NCBI GenBank assembly: GCA_049325055.1
Contig: JBMOPB010000024.1
Location: forward strand, 62,001-126,000
Direction of reading: 5' to 3'
Source: BRHc4a sp049325055
Lineage (GTDB): Bacteria > Bacillota > Desulfotomaculia > Desulfotomaculales > Desulfocucumaceae
Length of the DNA: 64,000 nucleotides
Below, piece by piece: positions 7,008 to 15,480 of the stretch. Position numbers and translations under genes: made by a program. How positions within the stretch are numbered: position 1 is the stretch's first letter; every line of letters starts with the position of its first letter. The notes under the pieces are model-generated. The model was not told the origin of the DNA and searched no databases. It saw only the letters and a program-made list of their open reading frames with translations.

Positions 7008-9644
7008 TTACCGCAGCAGCGAAAGATACTCAGGGTCAACCAGGTTCTCTACTATTTCACCGTTCAGAGGAGGGCCGTAAGCCAGGCGGCAAAGGTCCGC
7101 CAGTTCCGAGATCAGCGGGCTCCTCGGGTTAGTCCCCGTTACCTGGTCATCAAAGGACTCCTCCGCAATGTAGTCCACCATGCCGGCAAATTTTTCACGG
7201 TTGATACCCAGTCCGGCCAGGTTTGAAGGCATGTCCAGATCCTCCGCCAGCTTCCTCAGCTCAATTATCAGGGATTTTACCCCCTCTTTGACGCCGGAGG
7301 CCGGAAGTCCCAGGCATGAAGCCACCTGGCTGTACCTTTCGGGCGCCCGGAAATACTCATACTGGGGAAAAGAAGTGAATTTACCGGGAGTGCTGGCATT
7401 GTACGCCACCACATAGGGCAAAAGCACAGCGTTGGCCCTCCCGTGGGATATACCGAATTCAGCCCCCAGCTTATGGGCCAGGCTGTGGTTTATTCCCAGG
7501 AAAGCGTTTGTAAAGGCCATACCTGATATACAGGAGGCATTGTGCATTTTCTCCCGGGCCTCCCTGTCCTCCGGGCTGCGGTAAGACCTGGGAAGGTATT
7601 TGAACACCATTTCCAGCGCCTTGATTGCCAGCGCATCTGTATAATCCGAGGCCATTACCGAAACATAGGCCTCCAGCGCGTGGGTAAGGGTGTCCATACC
7701 GGTGTCCGCCGTAACCTTTGGAGGCATGGACCTGGCCATATCTGGATCGATAATGGCCACATCCGGGGTAAGCTCGTAGTCGGCCAGGGGGTACTTGATG
7801 TGTTTGCCCTTGTCGCTGATAACGGCAAAGGCCGTCACTTCCGACCCTGTCCCGCTGGTGGTGGGAATGGCCACAAAAACTGTTTTCCTGCCCAGTTTGG
7901 GGAACTTGTAGGTCCTTTTTCTTATATCCAAAAACCTCAGTTTAAGAAATTCAAATTCAACCTCAGGGTGTTCGTAAAAAAGCCACATCGTTTTGGCCGC
8001 GTCTATGGGCGACCCCCCTCCCAGGGCGATAATGGCATCCGGTTTGAAATTCTTCATAACCTCGCAACCCTTCCTGACGGTTTCCAGAGAGGGGTCCGGC
8101 TCCACATCGCTGAAGATTTCCACAGATACCGGGTTGTTGCGCTTTTTTAAATGGTAGAGGGCTTTGTCCACCAGGCCAATCTTAATAATAACCGGGTCGG
8201 TGACTATAAAAACCCTCTGAATTCCGGGCAGCTTACTGAGATAGCTTATTGAACCCCGCCCAAAATATATCCTCTCGGGCACCCTGAACCACTGTATCTT
8301 GTCCCGCCTCCTGGCCACTCTCTTTATGTTTAAAAGATTGTCCACGCTTACGTTTGAAGTTGTGCTGTTGCTGCCCATGGACCCGCAGCCGAGGGTGAAA
8401 GAGGGTACGTTGATATTGTAAAGGTCGCCTATGGCTCCGTGGGTGGCGGGTGAGTTTACAATAATGCGGCCGGTCCTTATTCGCCTTGAAAACTGCTCAA
8501 TAACAGATTCATCCTCCGAGTGAATTACCGCCGTGTGGCCCAGCCCGCCAAACTGCACCACATTTTCGCAAAGCTCTATACCTTCCCCGGTGGTATCAAC
8601 AATATAAAGTGACAGGATGGGGCTCAGCTTTTCTATGGAAAGGGGGTGTTCCGGACCTACACCGGACAGCTGCGCCACCAGTATTTTAGTTTTGGATGGG
8701 ACCGAAAATCCGGCCATTCCGGCAATGACCGGGGCGGGCTGGCCTGCCACGTCCGGGTTCAGTGAACAGCCACCTTCCTTTACTATCAGCCCCTCCAGCC
8801 TGGCCGTCTCCTCCGGACTTAAGAAATGGCAGCCGAACTCCCTCATTATTTCGAACACACTGTCTGAAATCTGCCGGTCAACGATCAGTGACTGTTCAGA
8901 GGCGCAAATCAGGCCGTTGTCAAAAGTTTTGCTCATCACAAGGTCGGTGACCGCCCTTCTCAGATTGGCGGTTTTTTCAATGTAACAGGGAACGTTGCCC
9001 GGCCCCACGCCAAGGGCGGGCTTCCCGGTGCTGTAGGCCGCCCTTACCAGGCCCGCGCCGCCCGTTGCAACAATCAGTGAGACGCCGTCGTGTCTCATCA
9101 GGTATCCGGTAGCCTCGATGGAAGGCCTTTTAATCCAGGAAATACATCCCTTGGGCGCTCCCGCCGAAAGGGCCGCCTCCAGCATGGTGCGGGCGGCCTC
9201 GGAACTGCAGCCCACAGCGCCCGGGTGGAAGCTGAAAATAACGGGATTCCTTGTTTTTAAACAAATAAGTGATTTAAACATGGTGGTGGATGTGGGGTTT
9301 GTCACCGGCACCACTGCGGCCACCACCCCTATGGGCTCGGCCACCTCCAGGTAATCCTCCTCCTCCACCTCCCTTATAATCCCCACTGTTTTTTTATACT
9401 TGATGCTGTGATAAACGGACTCTGTGGCAAATATGTTTTTAGTGATTTTATCTTCGTACACTCCGCGGCGTGTTTCCTCCACCGCCATTTTTGCCAGCAG
9501 CATGTGCTTTTCCAGGCCCGCCAGAGCCATTGCGTGGACAATTCTGTCCACCTTTTCCTGGTCAAGGGCAAGGAATTCTTCAGCAGCTTTTAATGCCTGC
9601 GACACAAGTTCGTCAATTTCATGAAAAGATTTCTCTCCGGACAA
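7008..9644 (-). CDS. adhE: Bifunctional aldehyde/alcohol dehydrogenase AdhE
   Basis: Converts acetyl-CoA to acetaldehyde and on to ethanol, or the reverse, with NAD(H); such proteins typically assemble into cytoplasmic filaments (spirosomes). The N-terminal half (to about 440) is a CoA-acylating aldehyde dehydrogenase with catalytic Cys in GLICASEQ (about 246). The C-terminal half (from about 450) is an iron-dependent alcohol dehydrogenase with GGGSPIDAAK and metal-binding histidines in HSLAHKLGAEFGISHGRAN. The 878-aa length is normal. The start is a TTG at 9642-9644, preceded by GGGGGTG. It is a single-gene transcript with an inverted repeat upstream (9664-9708). Confidence 0.96.
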   Translation of the reverse strand: MSGEKSFHEIDELVSQALKAAEEFLALDQEKVDRIVHAMALAGLEKHMLLAKMAVEETRRGVYEDKITKNIFATESVYHSIKYKKTVGIIREVEEEDYLEVAEPIGVVAAVVPVTNPTSTTMFKSLICLKTRNPVIFSFHPGAVGCSSEAARTMLEAALSAGAPKGCISWIKRPSIEATGYLMRHDGVSLIVATGGAGLVRAAYSTGKPALGVGPGNVPCYIEKTANLRRAVTDLVMSKTFDNGLICASEQSLIVDRQISDSVFEIMREFGCHFLSPEETARLEGLIVKEGGCSLNPDVAGQPAPVIAGMAGFSVPSKTKILVAQLSGVGPEHPLSIEKLSPILSLYIVDTTGEGIELCENVVQFGGLGHTAVIHSEDESVIEQFSRRIRTGRIIVNSPATHGAIGDLYNINVPSFTLGCGSMGSNSTTSNVSVDNLLNIKRVARRRDKIQWFRVPERIYFGRGSISYLSKLPGIQRVFIVTDPVIIKIGLVDKALYHLKKRNNPVSVEIFSDVEPDPSLETVRKGCEVMKNFKPDAIIALGGGSPIDAAKTMWLFYEHPEVEFEFLKLRFLDIRKRTYKFPKLGRKTVFVAIPTTSGTGSEVTAFAVISDKGKHIKYPLADYELTPDVAIIDPDMARSMPPKVTADTGMDTLTHALEAYVSVMASDYTDALAIKALEMVFKYLPRSYRSPEDREAREKMHNASCISGMAFTNAFLGINHSLAHKLGAEFGISHGRANAVLLPYVVAYNASTPGKFTSFPQYEYFRAPERYSQVASCLGLPASGVKEGVKSLIIELRKLAEDLDMPSNLAGLGINREKFAGMVDYIAEESFDDQVTGTNPRSPLISELADLCRLAYGPPLNGEIVENLVDPEYLSLLR

Positions 9645-9663
9645 ATACTACACCCCCAAATAC

Positions 9664-9708
9664 TTGGCATAATTCAATTATTCCGCTTTAGCGTCCGGGT
9701 TATGCCAA
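9664..9708 (-). promoter_or_regulatory. Inverted repeat upstream of adhE
   Basis: TTGGCATAA (9664-9672) and TTATGCCAA (9700-9708) are perfect inverted copies 27 bases apart, starting 19 bases upstream of the adhE TTG. They could be a two-site operator or a 5' UTR stem. The sequence does not match the Rex consensus as I know it, so the factor is unassigned. Confidence 0.45.
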
Positions 9709-9959
9709 CCGCCGAATACCTCAGCAAATATGGAACAAACTATCTTTAACCTCAGTGGGCCGAAATGCGGGTCAGAACCCAGAATCCAGACCTACATCCC
9801 CGGTGCAAAGCGCATACCACAAGCAATGAAAATCTGTGGCCGGGGGTGCGGTTTTCAGTCCGGGCTCCAAATCCTCCGGTTGAACCGGCTCTATGCTTGT
9901 CGCTTACGGCCTGAAAGGTCCTCCCCCCTCTTGTGCTCCGGCTAAGAATTTTTTATTTC

Positions 9960-10010
9960 GGATTCTGGCTCCCGGATTCTGTATTATGACCTGGAAGCTT
10001 TTCAGGATAA
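9960..10010 (+). repeat. Dispersed GGATTCTGG repeat, copy A
   Basis: A 51-base sequence starting GGATTCTGGCTCCCGGATTC that recurs at 24621-24671 with 44 of 51 positions identical. Shorter relatives containing GGATTCTGG or its complement occur at about 9780, 36533-36560 and 48955-48977. It lies in the 380-base gap between adhE and the next gene and ends just before that gene's SD. The rest of the gap shows no gene. Confidence 0.7.
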
Positions 10011-10024
10011 AAGGAGGCTTATCT

Positions 10025-10243
10025 ATGAGTACAATGTGCCCGGCCTGCAGTGGACTGATCAAGAAAGGGCCGGTGTGCCCCTGCGGTGAAAAAACCGTGG
10101 ATTCCGGCCCTGTAAGCGATTACTGGGGCCCTTACAGCCCTTACTTCAACATACGGTTTGAATCCGGACATTGCGTCCATCTCTTTACCTGCCCGGCCTG
10201 CGGCCATGACCAAAGGGTGTCAATAAGTCTAAATGAAATGTAA
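10025..10243 (+). CDS. Small zinc-ribbon protein, function unknown
   Basis: A 72-aa protein with cysteine pairs CPAC near the N-terminus, CPC at about residues 18-20, and CPAC near residue 56, which suggests a zinc-ribbon fold. No other domain is seen. The ATG at 10025 has a near-perfect AAGGAGG at 10011-10017. The SD starts directly after the dispersed repeat copy A. No neighbour gives a functional clue. Confidence 0.7.
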   Translation: MSTMCPACSGLIKKGPVCPCGEKTVDSGPVSDYWGPYSPYFNIRFESGHCVHLFTCPACGHDQRVSISLNEM

Positions 10244-10373
10244 AAACCGGTTTCCCTTAAATTATTAGTTCAGGATCGCCGATATTTTTGTTAGAATAAC
10301 GTATATGTCTATTTAAAACGATGGTTTATTGATGTAAAGAGATATATTCATTAACCGGGCCCGGTAAATTTCA

Positions 10374-10595
10374 TCAAATGAGCCTGCGGGCCGAAGACCT
10401 CAAGTAGGCGTCCATAATTCCAAACACCCAGATAAATAGGCCGAAAGCCAGGGTAAACGGAGTTATGCCCCCGAGGAAAAAAGCCAGCATAGCCAGAAAG
10501 ACAAGAACTGCCCCCTTCATGTAATCGCCGTTGTATACCTGCCCAGCCCCAGGAAGCAATGCTGAGAGAAATACTGAAACCCACCTTTTTTTCAT
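10374..10595 (-). CDS. Small TM2-like membrane protein
   Basis: A 73-aa membrane protein. An N-terminal MKKRW is followed by the motif LLPGAGQVYNGDYMKG, the hallmark of TM2/DUF5683-type small proteins, then a long hydrophobic stretch (about residues 28-64) that can span the membrane twice. AAAGGTGAT precedes the ATG. A 12-base palindrome, ACCGGGCCCGGT, lies just past its stop. Function of the family is unknown. Confidence 0.75.
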   Translation of the reverse strand: MKKRWVSVFLSALLPGAGQVYNGDYMKGAVLVFLAMLAFFLGGITPFTLAFGLFIWVFGIMDAYLRSSARRLI

Positions 10596-10658
10596 GCAAT
10601 ATCACCTTTGTTTATTATGCCCGGATTACTGCCAAACCTTTTATCAGGGGATGAAAAA

Positions 10659-10787
10659 TTGAGTTTTTGGAAAATAGTGGTTATATCAATGCTTGTGGCA
10701 ATACTGCTGGCAACCGCGCACATGGAGATTAAAAACCGCTTTCACCAGGTAAACGACCCAAAACATTACGATACAATAGGAAACTGA
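10659..10787 (+). CDS. Short single-span membrane peptide (42 aa)
   Basis: A TTG at 10659 with AGGGGAT upstream opens a 42-codon frame with one hydrophobic helix (VVISMLVAILLATA, about residues 7-20) and a polar tail. A rho-independent terminator follows 9 bases after the stop, which supports a real short gene. Function unknown. Confidence 0.5.
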   Translation: MSFWKIVVISMLVAILLATAHMEIKNRFHQVNDPKHYDTIGN

Positions 10788-10796
10788 CCTCCTACA

Positions 10797-10828
10797 GGGC
10801 CGTCCACTCTTCAGACGGCCCCAATTTT
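10797..10828 (+). terminator. Rho-independent terminator
   Basis: GGGCCGTC (10797-10804) pairs with GACGGCCC (10814-10821) around a 9-base loop, followed by AATTTT. It ends the 42-aa gene transcript. Confidence 0.75.
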
Positions 10829-11087
10829 CCTTCAGGCAAAACCATCGCGGCCATTCTGGAATGGTATGACCTTCTTCCGGCTAAAAAAGAGGATCATTGG
10901 CTGGCCCAGGGTTTAGGAGTGTTTGCTGATACTGTCGGAAAACGGCGGCGGGCTGGTTTTTTTGCATAAATTATTAAAGGAATTATCTCCTTTATGTTGA
11001 ATGACCTAAATAAAGACGCCGGCAGCCTGGCCGTGAATTGCGGAAGGCTGCCCTTGTTTGTGGAAATAAAAGGGAGAGGACAAAGCC

Positions 11088-11645
11088 GTGAAAAGAATCG
11101 GGGTCGATATAGACGGGGTCATCGCGGACTCCCAGCCCGTTATAATAAACAAGCTAAACCAGCACTTCGGCAGTAACTACACCTTAAAGGACTTTGTCAA
11201 CTTTGACCCGGTAAAAATGTTCGGTATGGACCGCAGGGATCTGGACCTTTTCATCATGCAGAAAGAACAGGAGATTATTGAAGAGGCCGTTCCGGTTCCG
11301 GGCGCCGTGGATACCCTGAAAGACCTGAGCGCCGGCAATAAAATAATTATAGTTTCCGCACGCACACCGGTTTACCTCGATTACACACTGGCCTGGCTGG
11401 ACAGGTACAACATCCCCCGCGACAAACTGATTCTTCTGGGGCAGCATGACAAGCGCCAGTCCTGCCTGGACCTGTGCGTAGACATCTTTATAGAGGACAA
11501 CAAAAAAAACGCCGAACAGATAAGCTCCTGCGGTATCCCCGTACTGTTGATGGATGCCACCTACAACCAGGGAAAACTGCCGGACAACATAACCAGGGTG
11601 TATAACTGGAATGAAATACGGGAGTACATTTTAAGCCGCCTGTAA
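11088..11645 (+). CDS. HAD-superfamily 5'(3')-deoxyribonucleotidase-like protein
   Basis: A 185-aa HAD phosphatase of the NT5C type, which removes phosphate from (deoxy)nucleotides. Motif I is GVDIDGVIAD with the two catalytic aspartates near the N-terminus, motif II is the Ser of IIVSARTP, and the acidic motif IV is DIFIEDNKKNAE. Length and order fit the family. The start is GTG at 11088, with GGGAGAGGA upstream. A terminator (11647-11671) follows, so it is probably monocistronic. Substrate preference is not visible. Confidence 0.82.
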   Translation: MKRIGVDIDGVIADSQPVIINKLNQHFGSNYTLKDFVNFDPVKMFGMDRRDLDLFIMQKEQEIIEEAVPVPGAVDTLKDLSAGNKIIIVSARTPVYLDYTLAWLDRYNIPRDKLILLGQHDKRQSCLDLCVDIFIEDNKKNAEQISSCGIPVLLMDATYNQGKLPDNITRVYNWNEIREYILSRL

Positions 11646-11646
11646 C

Positions 11647-11671
11647 AGCCGCCCTGTCCGGCGGTTCTTTT
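11647..11671 (+). terminator. Rho-independent terminator
   Basis: AGCCGCC (11647-11653) pairs with GGCGGTT (11660-11666, one G-U pair), followed by CTTTT. It separates the nucleotidase gene from the EamA gene. Confidence 0.75.
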
Positions 11672-11692
11672 AAAGCAACGGAGGGCCCTGAA

Positions 11693-12622
11693 TTGAAAGG
11701 TTATGATGTTATTGATACCAGATCGTATATAGCCTACGGTATTGTTTGTATCGTATGGGGGTCGACATACCTGGCCATTAGAATAGGTGTCAGCGACCTC
11801 CCCCCCGCCCTTTTCGCCGGTGTGCGGTTTGTTCTGGCCGGAAGCTTGATGCTGGCCTATGTGATCTTGAAAAAAATGGTTCTCCCCCGGACCGCCAGGG
11901 AATTGAGAGTCACGGCAACCGTCGGAGCTTTACTGCTTTTCGGGGCCAACGGCCTGGTGGTCTGGTCGGAACAATATATACCGTCCGGGCTCACCGCACT
12001 GATCATTTCCACCATCCCTATTTTCGTGGCCATCATAGACCTTTTGACACCCGGAGGCTCCCGCATGAGCTGGAAGGGCTGGGCCGGCATACTTCTGGGG
12101 TTCTCAGGGGTTGCCCTCCTGGTTTCACCGGAAGCAGGCATTGAGGGCGTAGACCCACGTGGTGTTGTTGGAGTGCTGATGGCTGCTTTTTTATGGGCCT
12201 CGGGTTCGGTATATTCCTCCAGAAACCCTGTTTCAGGGTCGATGATGGCTGTTTCCGCCCTGCAGACACTGGCCGGGGGAATAGCGCTGTGCCTGACCGG
12301 TATAATTTTGGGCGAGCTGCCTAAATTCCATCTTACAGCCAATGGGGCCGGGGCGCTGATCTACCTCATATTCGCCGGTTCCATACTGGGTTACAGCAGT
12401 TTTGTGTACATAATAAAAACCATGCCCCCGTCAAAGGCTTCCACCTATTCCTACGTCAACCCCGTTGTGGCTGTGGTACTGGGGGCGCTGATACTGCATG
12501 AAAACATCACATTAACGGAAGTATTGGCCACCGCCGTAATACTGGGTGGAGTTATAATGGTGCAGACCTCCAGGTTTAAACCCTCGCCTTCAGACGAAAA
12601 AAAGGGGCAAAGCAAACCGTAA
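11693..12622 (+). CDS. EamA-family (DMT) transporter
   Basis: Ten-helix drug/metabolite exporter (309 aa) built from two EamA repeats, about residues 15-145 and 160-295. Typical segments are IVWGSTYLAIRIGV in the first half and ASTYSYVNPVVAVVLGALIL in the second. It is likely an exporter of an amino acid or similar metabolite; the substrate is unknown. The start is TTG at 11693 with GGAGGG 7 bases before. It converges on the beta-propeller gene, with a hairpin between them. Confidence 0.9.
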   Translation: MKGYDVIDTRSYIAYGIVCIVWGSTYLAIRIGVSDLPPALFAGVRFVLAGSLMLAYVILKKMVLPRTARELRVTATVGALLLFGANGLVVWSEQYIPSGLTALIISTIPIFVAIIDLLTPGGSRMSWKGWAGILLGFSGVALLVSPEAGIEGVDPRGVVGVLMAAFLWASGSVYSSRNPVSGSMMAVSALQTLAGGIALCLTGIILGELPKFHLTANGAGALIYLIFAGSILGYSSFVYIIKTMPPSKASTYSYVNPVVAVVLGALILHENITLTEVLATAVILGGVIMVQTSRFKPSPSDEKKGQSKP

Positions 12623-12703
12623 AGGCCGTGCCTTCCCCCGCAGAAGAGAAGCAATAACAAATCTTGAAGTTAGTGTATTGGAAGTTGAAAGCTGGATTAA
12701 GAT

Positions 12704-12728
12704 GGAATTGGTCTCCAAGGCCAATTCC
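12704..12728. terminator. Hairpin between convergent genes
   Basis: GGAATTGG (12704-12711) pairs with CCAATTCC (12721-12728) around a 9-base loop. No T-run, so termination is plausible but unproven. The flanking DNA (12661-12765) has degenerate GAAGTT-type repeats. Confidence 0.4.
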
Positions 12729-12744
12729 TACAAGATTCCAATTT

Positions 12745-14880
12745 CTATCCTCTAACGTCCAACCTCTGATAGGGGAAGCGGACCGTTTTGATTTCTTTCA
12801 TGTCCTCCATCCTGCTCAGTTTTACCGACCGGTCGGACACGGTGTAAAAAATTTCGTTGATGTAAGCAGCCCTCACTACCCATTCCGGACCATTATTTGG
12901 ATCGCTCCCCGCCGGTGTGTGTGCTATTTTCCCCTTAAGGGTTATCCCGCCTTCAGGAGATATGTTAAACACATACATCCCCTGCCACTGCCTGTAATAC
13001 GGCATTTTCTCGCGGCCGCGATATATATTCTCGGGGCAGGAAACAGGCAGCGCCATAATGTTTCTGGTTTTACTGAAAAGAAAGGCCTTATGGTTCCTGG
13101 AAACCTCGGTATCGGAATGAACCTGATCAATTATATACTTCGATTTTTCCACAGGCCTGGTGGGGTCGCTTACGTCAAACAGGGCAATCTTCACACCCTG
13201 CTGCCTTACGGGCACCGGGGGCATGATTTCGGGCACAGGCCTGCGAAGTAACGGATCGGCGGGAAGCGGAACCGGATCGGACACCGGCGCCACATCTTTT
13301 CCTATACCGATTATATGGTTTTCATCATAAGGGTGAAGGTAATCGGAAAAACCGGGAATCTTCAATTCGCCCAGCACCTTTGGATTTCGGGGGTCCGCGG
13401 TGTCGATGACAAACAGGGGATCAATCCTTCTGAAAGTAACCAGATAGACCCTGCCCCCCATAAACCTGGCCGAAAATATTCTCTCCCTCGGGGCCAGTCC
13501 TTCAAGTTTGCCCACCACGGTGAGGTTTTCATCCATAATGTATATATTGTTGCGGGTAGCCGGCCTGTCGGTAAACAGGAAGCTTTCGGACGTGGTGGCC
13601 ACCCTGAAGTAGCCCCCTTCCTCGTCCATGGAAAACTGGTTCAGAAGGTTTCCGTTAACCTCTCCCTGGCATTTGTACTCCACGCTGTTTCCCATGATGG
13701 TGAACTTGAAAATGGCGGTTTTATTTCTTTCCCTGGCCAAATCCCTGTTAAACTTATCCCTTATAAGCCTTATTTTTTCTTCCAGCGCCACCGCCCCGGC
13801 GTAGTCCAATGCGGCGATGTACCACTCCAGCACCTGTTCAGCCTGCTGTATTTTAATGTCGGGCCTTTCGGATGACTCCACGATGGTCCTGATCCGCCCT
13901 GCCGCGTCCCCATCCATAAGGCTGGCCAGACCCTCCAAAAATCTGTTGGTGAACAACGCCACATCCGGGGCCTTGGGACCGGTTAAGAACAGGTTTTCCC
14001 GGGAGCAGTAGACATTTTGGGACACACCGGTCAGATATGTCCTGTACCAGGCCTTTTGTCCTTCGTCTTCCATGTTTACCGCAACAATCATGGTATAGGT
14101 GTATGAGTGATCCGGAAAATCAAAATAATATATTTCTTCCGGGGGTGTCACATTTTGAATACCGTTCTCAGTAAAAACCGGAAGGTTAACCGTTTCCCCG
14201 CTGCCGCTCAGGTCCTCCTTAAAGTACACCGGGTAATTTATCACAAGATACACATTACCGCCTATCATCCTGGAGCTTACGTAGCCCCCTTCCCAGGACA
14301 GCGTTTTTACCTGAAGGGGTTTCGCCCTGTCGGCAATGTCATAAACCTCGGCCACCATACCCGGCGCGCCGGCCCTGTTGCTTATCACCATGATCCTGTC
14401 CTTGTTTAAAAACATCCCGACAACATATCCCATGCAGTCGATAGAGGACAGAAGCCTGGCCCTTTCCGCCGGGTAAGCCTCCAGAATGTGAACCTGGTTC
14501 CGGGAGGCCACATACAGGTGTTTTCCGTCATTCTTTATAATGTCGGCCTCATCTACCCCTTCAATCTGCACATTTGTGGAGGAATACCCGTCATTCACCG
14601 CCGCCTGGCCCATGGACCCGGCCTCCGCTTTCATCTCCGCCGCGGCGCCGGAAGGGGCGGCCCCCAACCGCTTCTGCGCTGTCGGAAGGGCGCCTCCGAA
14701 ACCCCGGCCGCCATATGACAAACCGGCCAGTTGGCTGTTAGATCTCACGTATTCGGCCAGTTGCTGGCCGCCGGTGAATTTTTTCGGCTGCTGGGCAAGC
14801 GACGTGCGGGGGTAGAAGTACTGACCCGCAAATATCAGGGCCGCGATAACCAACACAATAAAAGCCGCCTTTAGCCTCAT
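12745..14880 (-). CDS. Exported beta-propeller protein (PF09826-type)
   Basis: A large exported protein (711 aa). The start at 14880 is preferred because GAAAGGGG lies 9 bases upstream and it begins a clean signal peptide (basic MRLK, then a hydrophobic stretch to about residue 20, then RTSLAQQ). The body fits the secreted beta-propeller family found in Clostridia and archaea: TNVQIEGVDEADIIKNDGKH near the start, repeated blade elements such as YIMDENLTVVGKLEGL and VIDTADPRNPKVLGELKIPG, and a final AYINEIFYTVSD. A role outside the membrane is likely; the ligand is unknown. Its last codons run into degenerate repeat-like DNA. Confidence 0.8.
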   Translation of the reverse strand: MRLKAAFIVLVIAALIFAGQYFYPRTSLAQQPKKFTGGQQLAEYVRSNSQLAGLSYGGRGFGGALPTAQKRLGAAPSGAAAEMKAEAGSMGQAAVNDGYSSTNVQIEGVDEADIIKNDGKHLYVASRNQVHILEAYPAERARLLSSIDCMGYVVGMFLNKDRIMVISNRAGAPGMVAEVYDIADRAKPLQVKTLSWEGGYVSSRMIGGNVYLVINYPVYFKEDLSGSGETVNLPVFTENGIQNVTPPEEIYYFDFPDHSYTYTMIVAVNMEDEGQKAWYRTYLTGVSQNVYCSRENLFLTGPKAPDVALFTNRFLEGLASLMDGDAAGRIRTIVESSERPDIKIQQAEQVLEWYIAALDYAGAVALEEKIRLIRDKFNRDLARERNKTAIFKFTIMGNSVEYKCQGEVNGNLLNQFSMDEEGGYFRVATTSESFLFTDRPATRNNIYIMDENLTVVGKLEGLAPRERIFSARFMGGRVYLVTFRRIDPLFVIDTADPRNPKVLGELKIPGFSDYLHPYDENHIIGIGKDVAPVSDPVPLPADPLLRRPVPEIMPPVPVRQQGVKIALFDVSDPTRPVEKSKYIIDQVHSDTEVSRNHKAFLFSKTRNIMALPVSCPENIYRGREKMPYYRQWQGMYVFNISPEGGITLKGKIAHTPAGSDPNNGPEWVVRAAYINEIFYTVSDRSVKLSRMEDMKEIKTVRFPYQRLDVRG

Positions 14881-15133
14881 TAAATATAACCCCTTTCCAC
14901 AAAAGGTCCAGCCTTTTATTCCTATTGACGAATTAAACACCCCCCTGGTTCTATCACAATTAAAAAATAATGGAATGTTTTGTGAAACTTTCGCCTAGCC
15001 CGGCGGACGGCGGCAGCACTTGTGAAACTATAGACTACTTCTTTTTGCATTTCAACATAAATAGATTTATTTTCTGGCCTGCCGTACTTAATATTAAGTT
15101 ATGATAATTCAACGGAAAAAGGAGATGTTCCGT

Positions 15134-15307
15134 ATGGTAAATAGATTTAAAAACTGGTTTGAGAGATTTTTTGAAGAACCGTTCTTCCAGGCCGAGGTCG
15201 CCAAGGCGGAAATAATGCTGGAGAAAAAGAACGGAAGCAATTTCATGGTAGAGCTGGCGGGCTCCCTCAGCTACAACTATGAAACCATTAAATACTGGTC
15301 GAAATAA
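15134..15307 (+). CDS. Small conserved-looking protein, function unknown
   Basis: A 57-aa soluble protein, amphipathic and rich in Phe near the N-terminus (FKNWFERFFEEPFFQAE). AAGGAGA precedes ATG 15134 at good spacing, which makes it a better start than the ATG at 15101. A strong terminator follows within 30 bases, so it is transcribed alone. No family recognised. Confidence 0.6.
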   Translation: MVNRFKNWFERFFEEPFFQAEVAKAEIMLEKKNGSNFMVELAGSLSYNYETIKYWSK

Positions 15308-15333
15308 ACACCAAGAATTCCAGGTTTAAGAAC

Positions 15334-15376
15334 AACGCCGGGAAACGCTTTACGTATCCCGGCGTTTCTTGTTTTT
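15334..15376 (+). terminator. Strong rho-independent terminator
   Basis: AACGCCGGGA (15334-15343) pairs perfectly with TCCCGGCGTT (15357-15366), followed by TCTTGTTTTT. Confidence 0.9.
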
Positions 15377-15480
15377 CAGGCAAGAATCGGGGATCTGTGA
15401 CACTGGTCCCATTTCACCTCCACCACCCCCCCAAATAAAATGCTGTGCCGTATATAAGATATAAAAGGAGGTTGGTAAAA

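Noticed and set aside
9730..9945. 71-codon frame between adhE and the zinc-ribbon gene
   Set aside because: It covers repeat-like GGATTCTGG-related DNA and has no SD or protein features.
10790..10970. Plus-strand open frame after the 42-aa peptide (ending in GKRRRAGFFA)
   Set aside because: It runs across a good terminator hairpin, has no start codon with an SD, and no match to a family. It could be a decayed gene but evidence is too thin.
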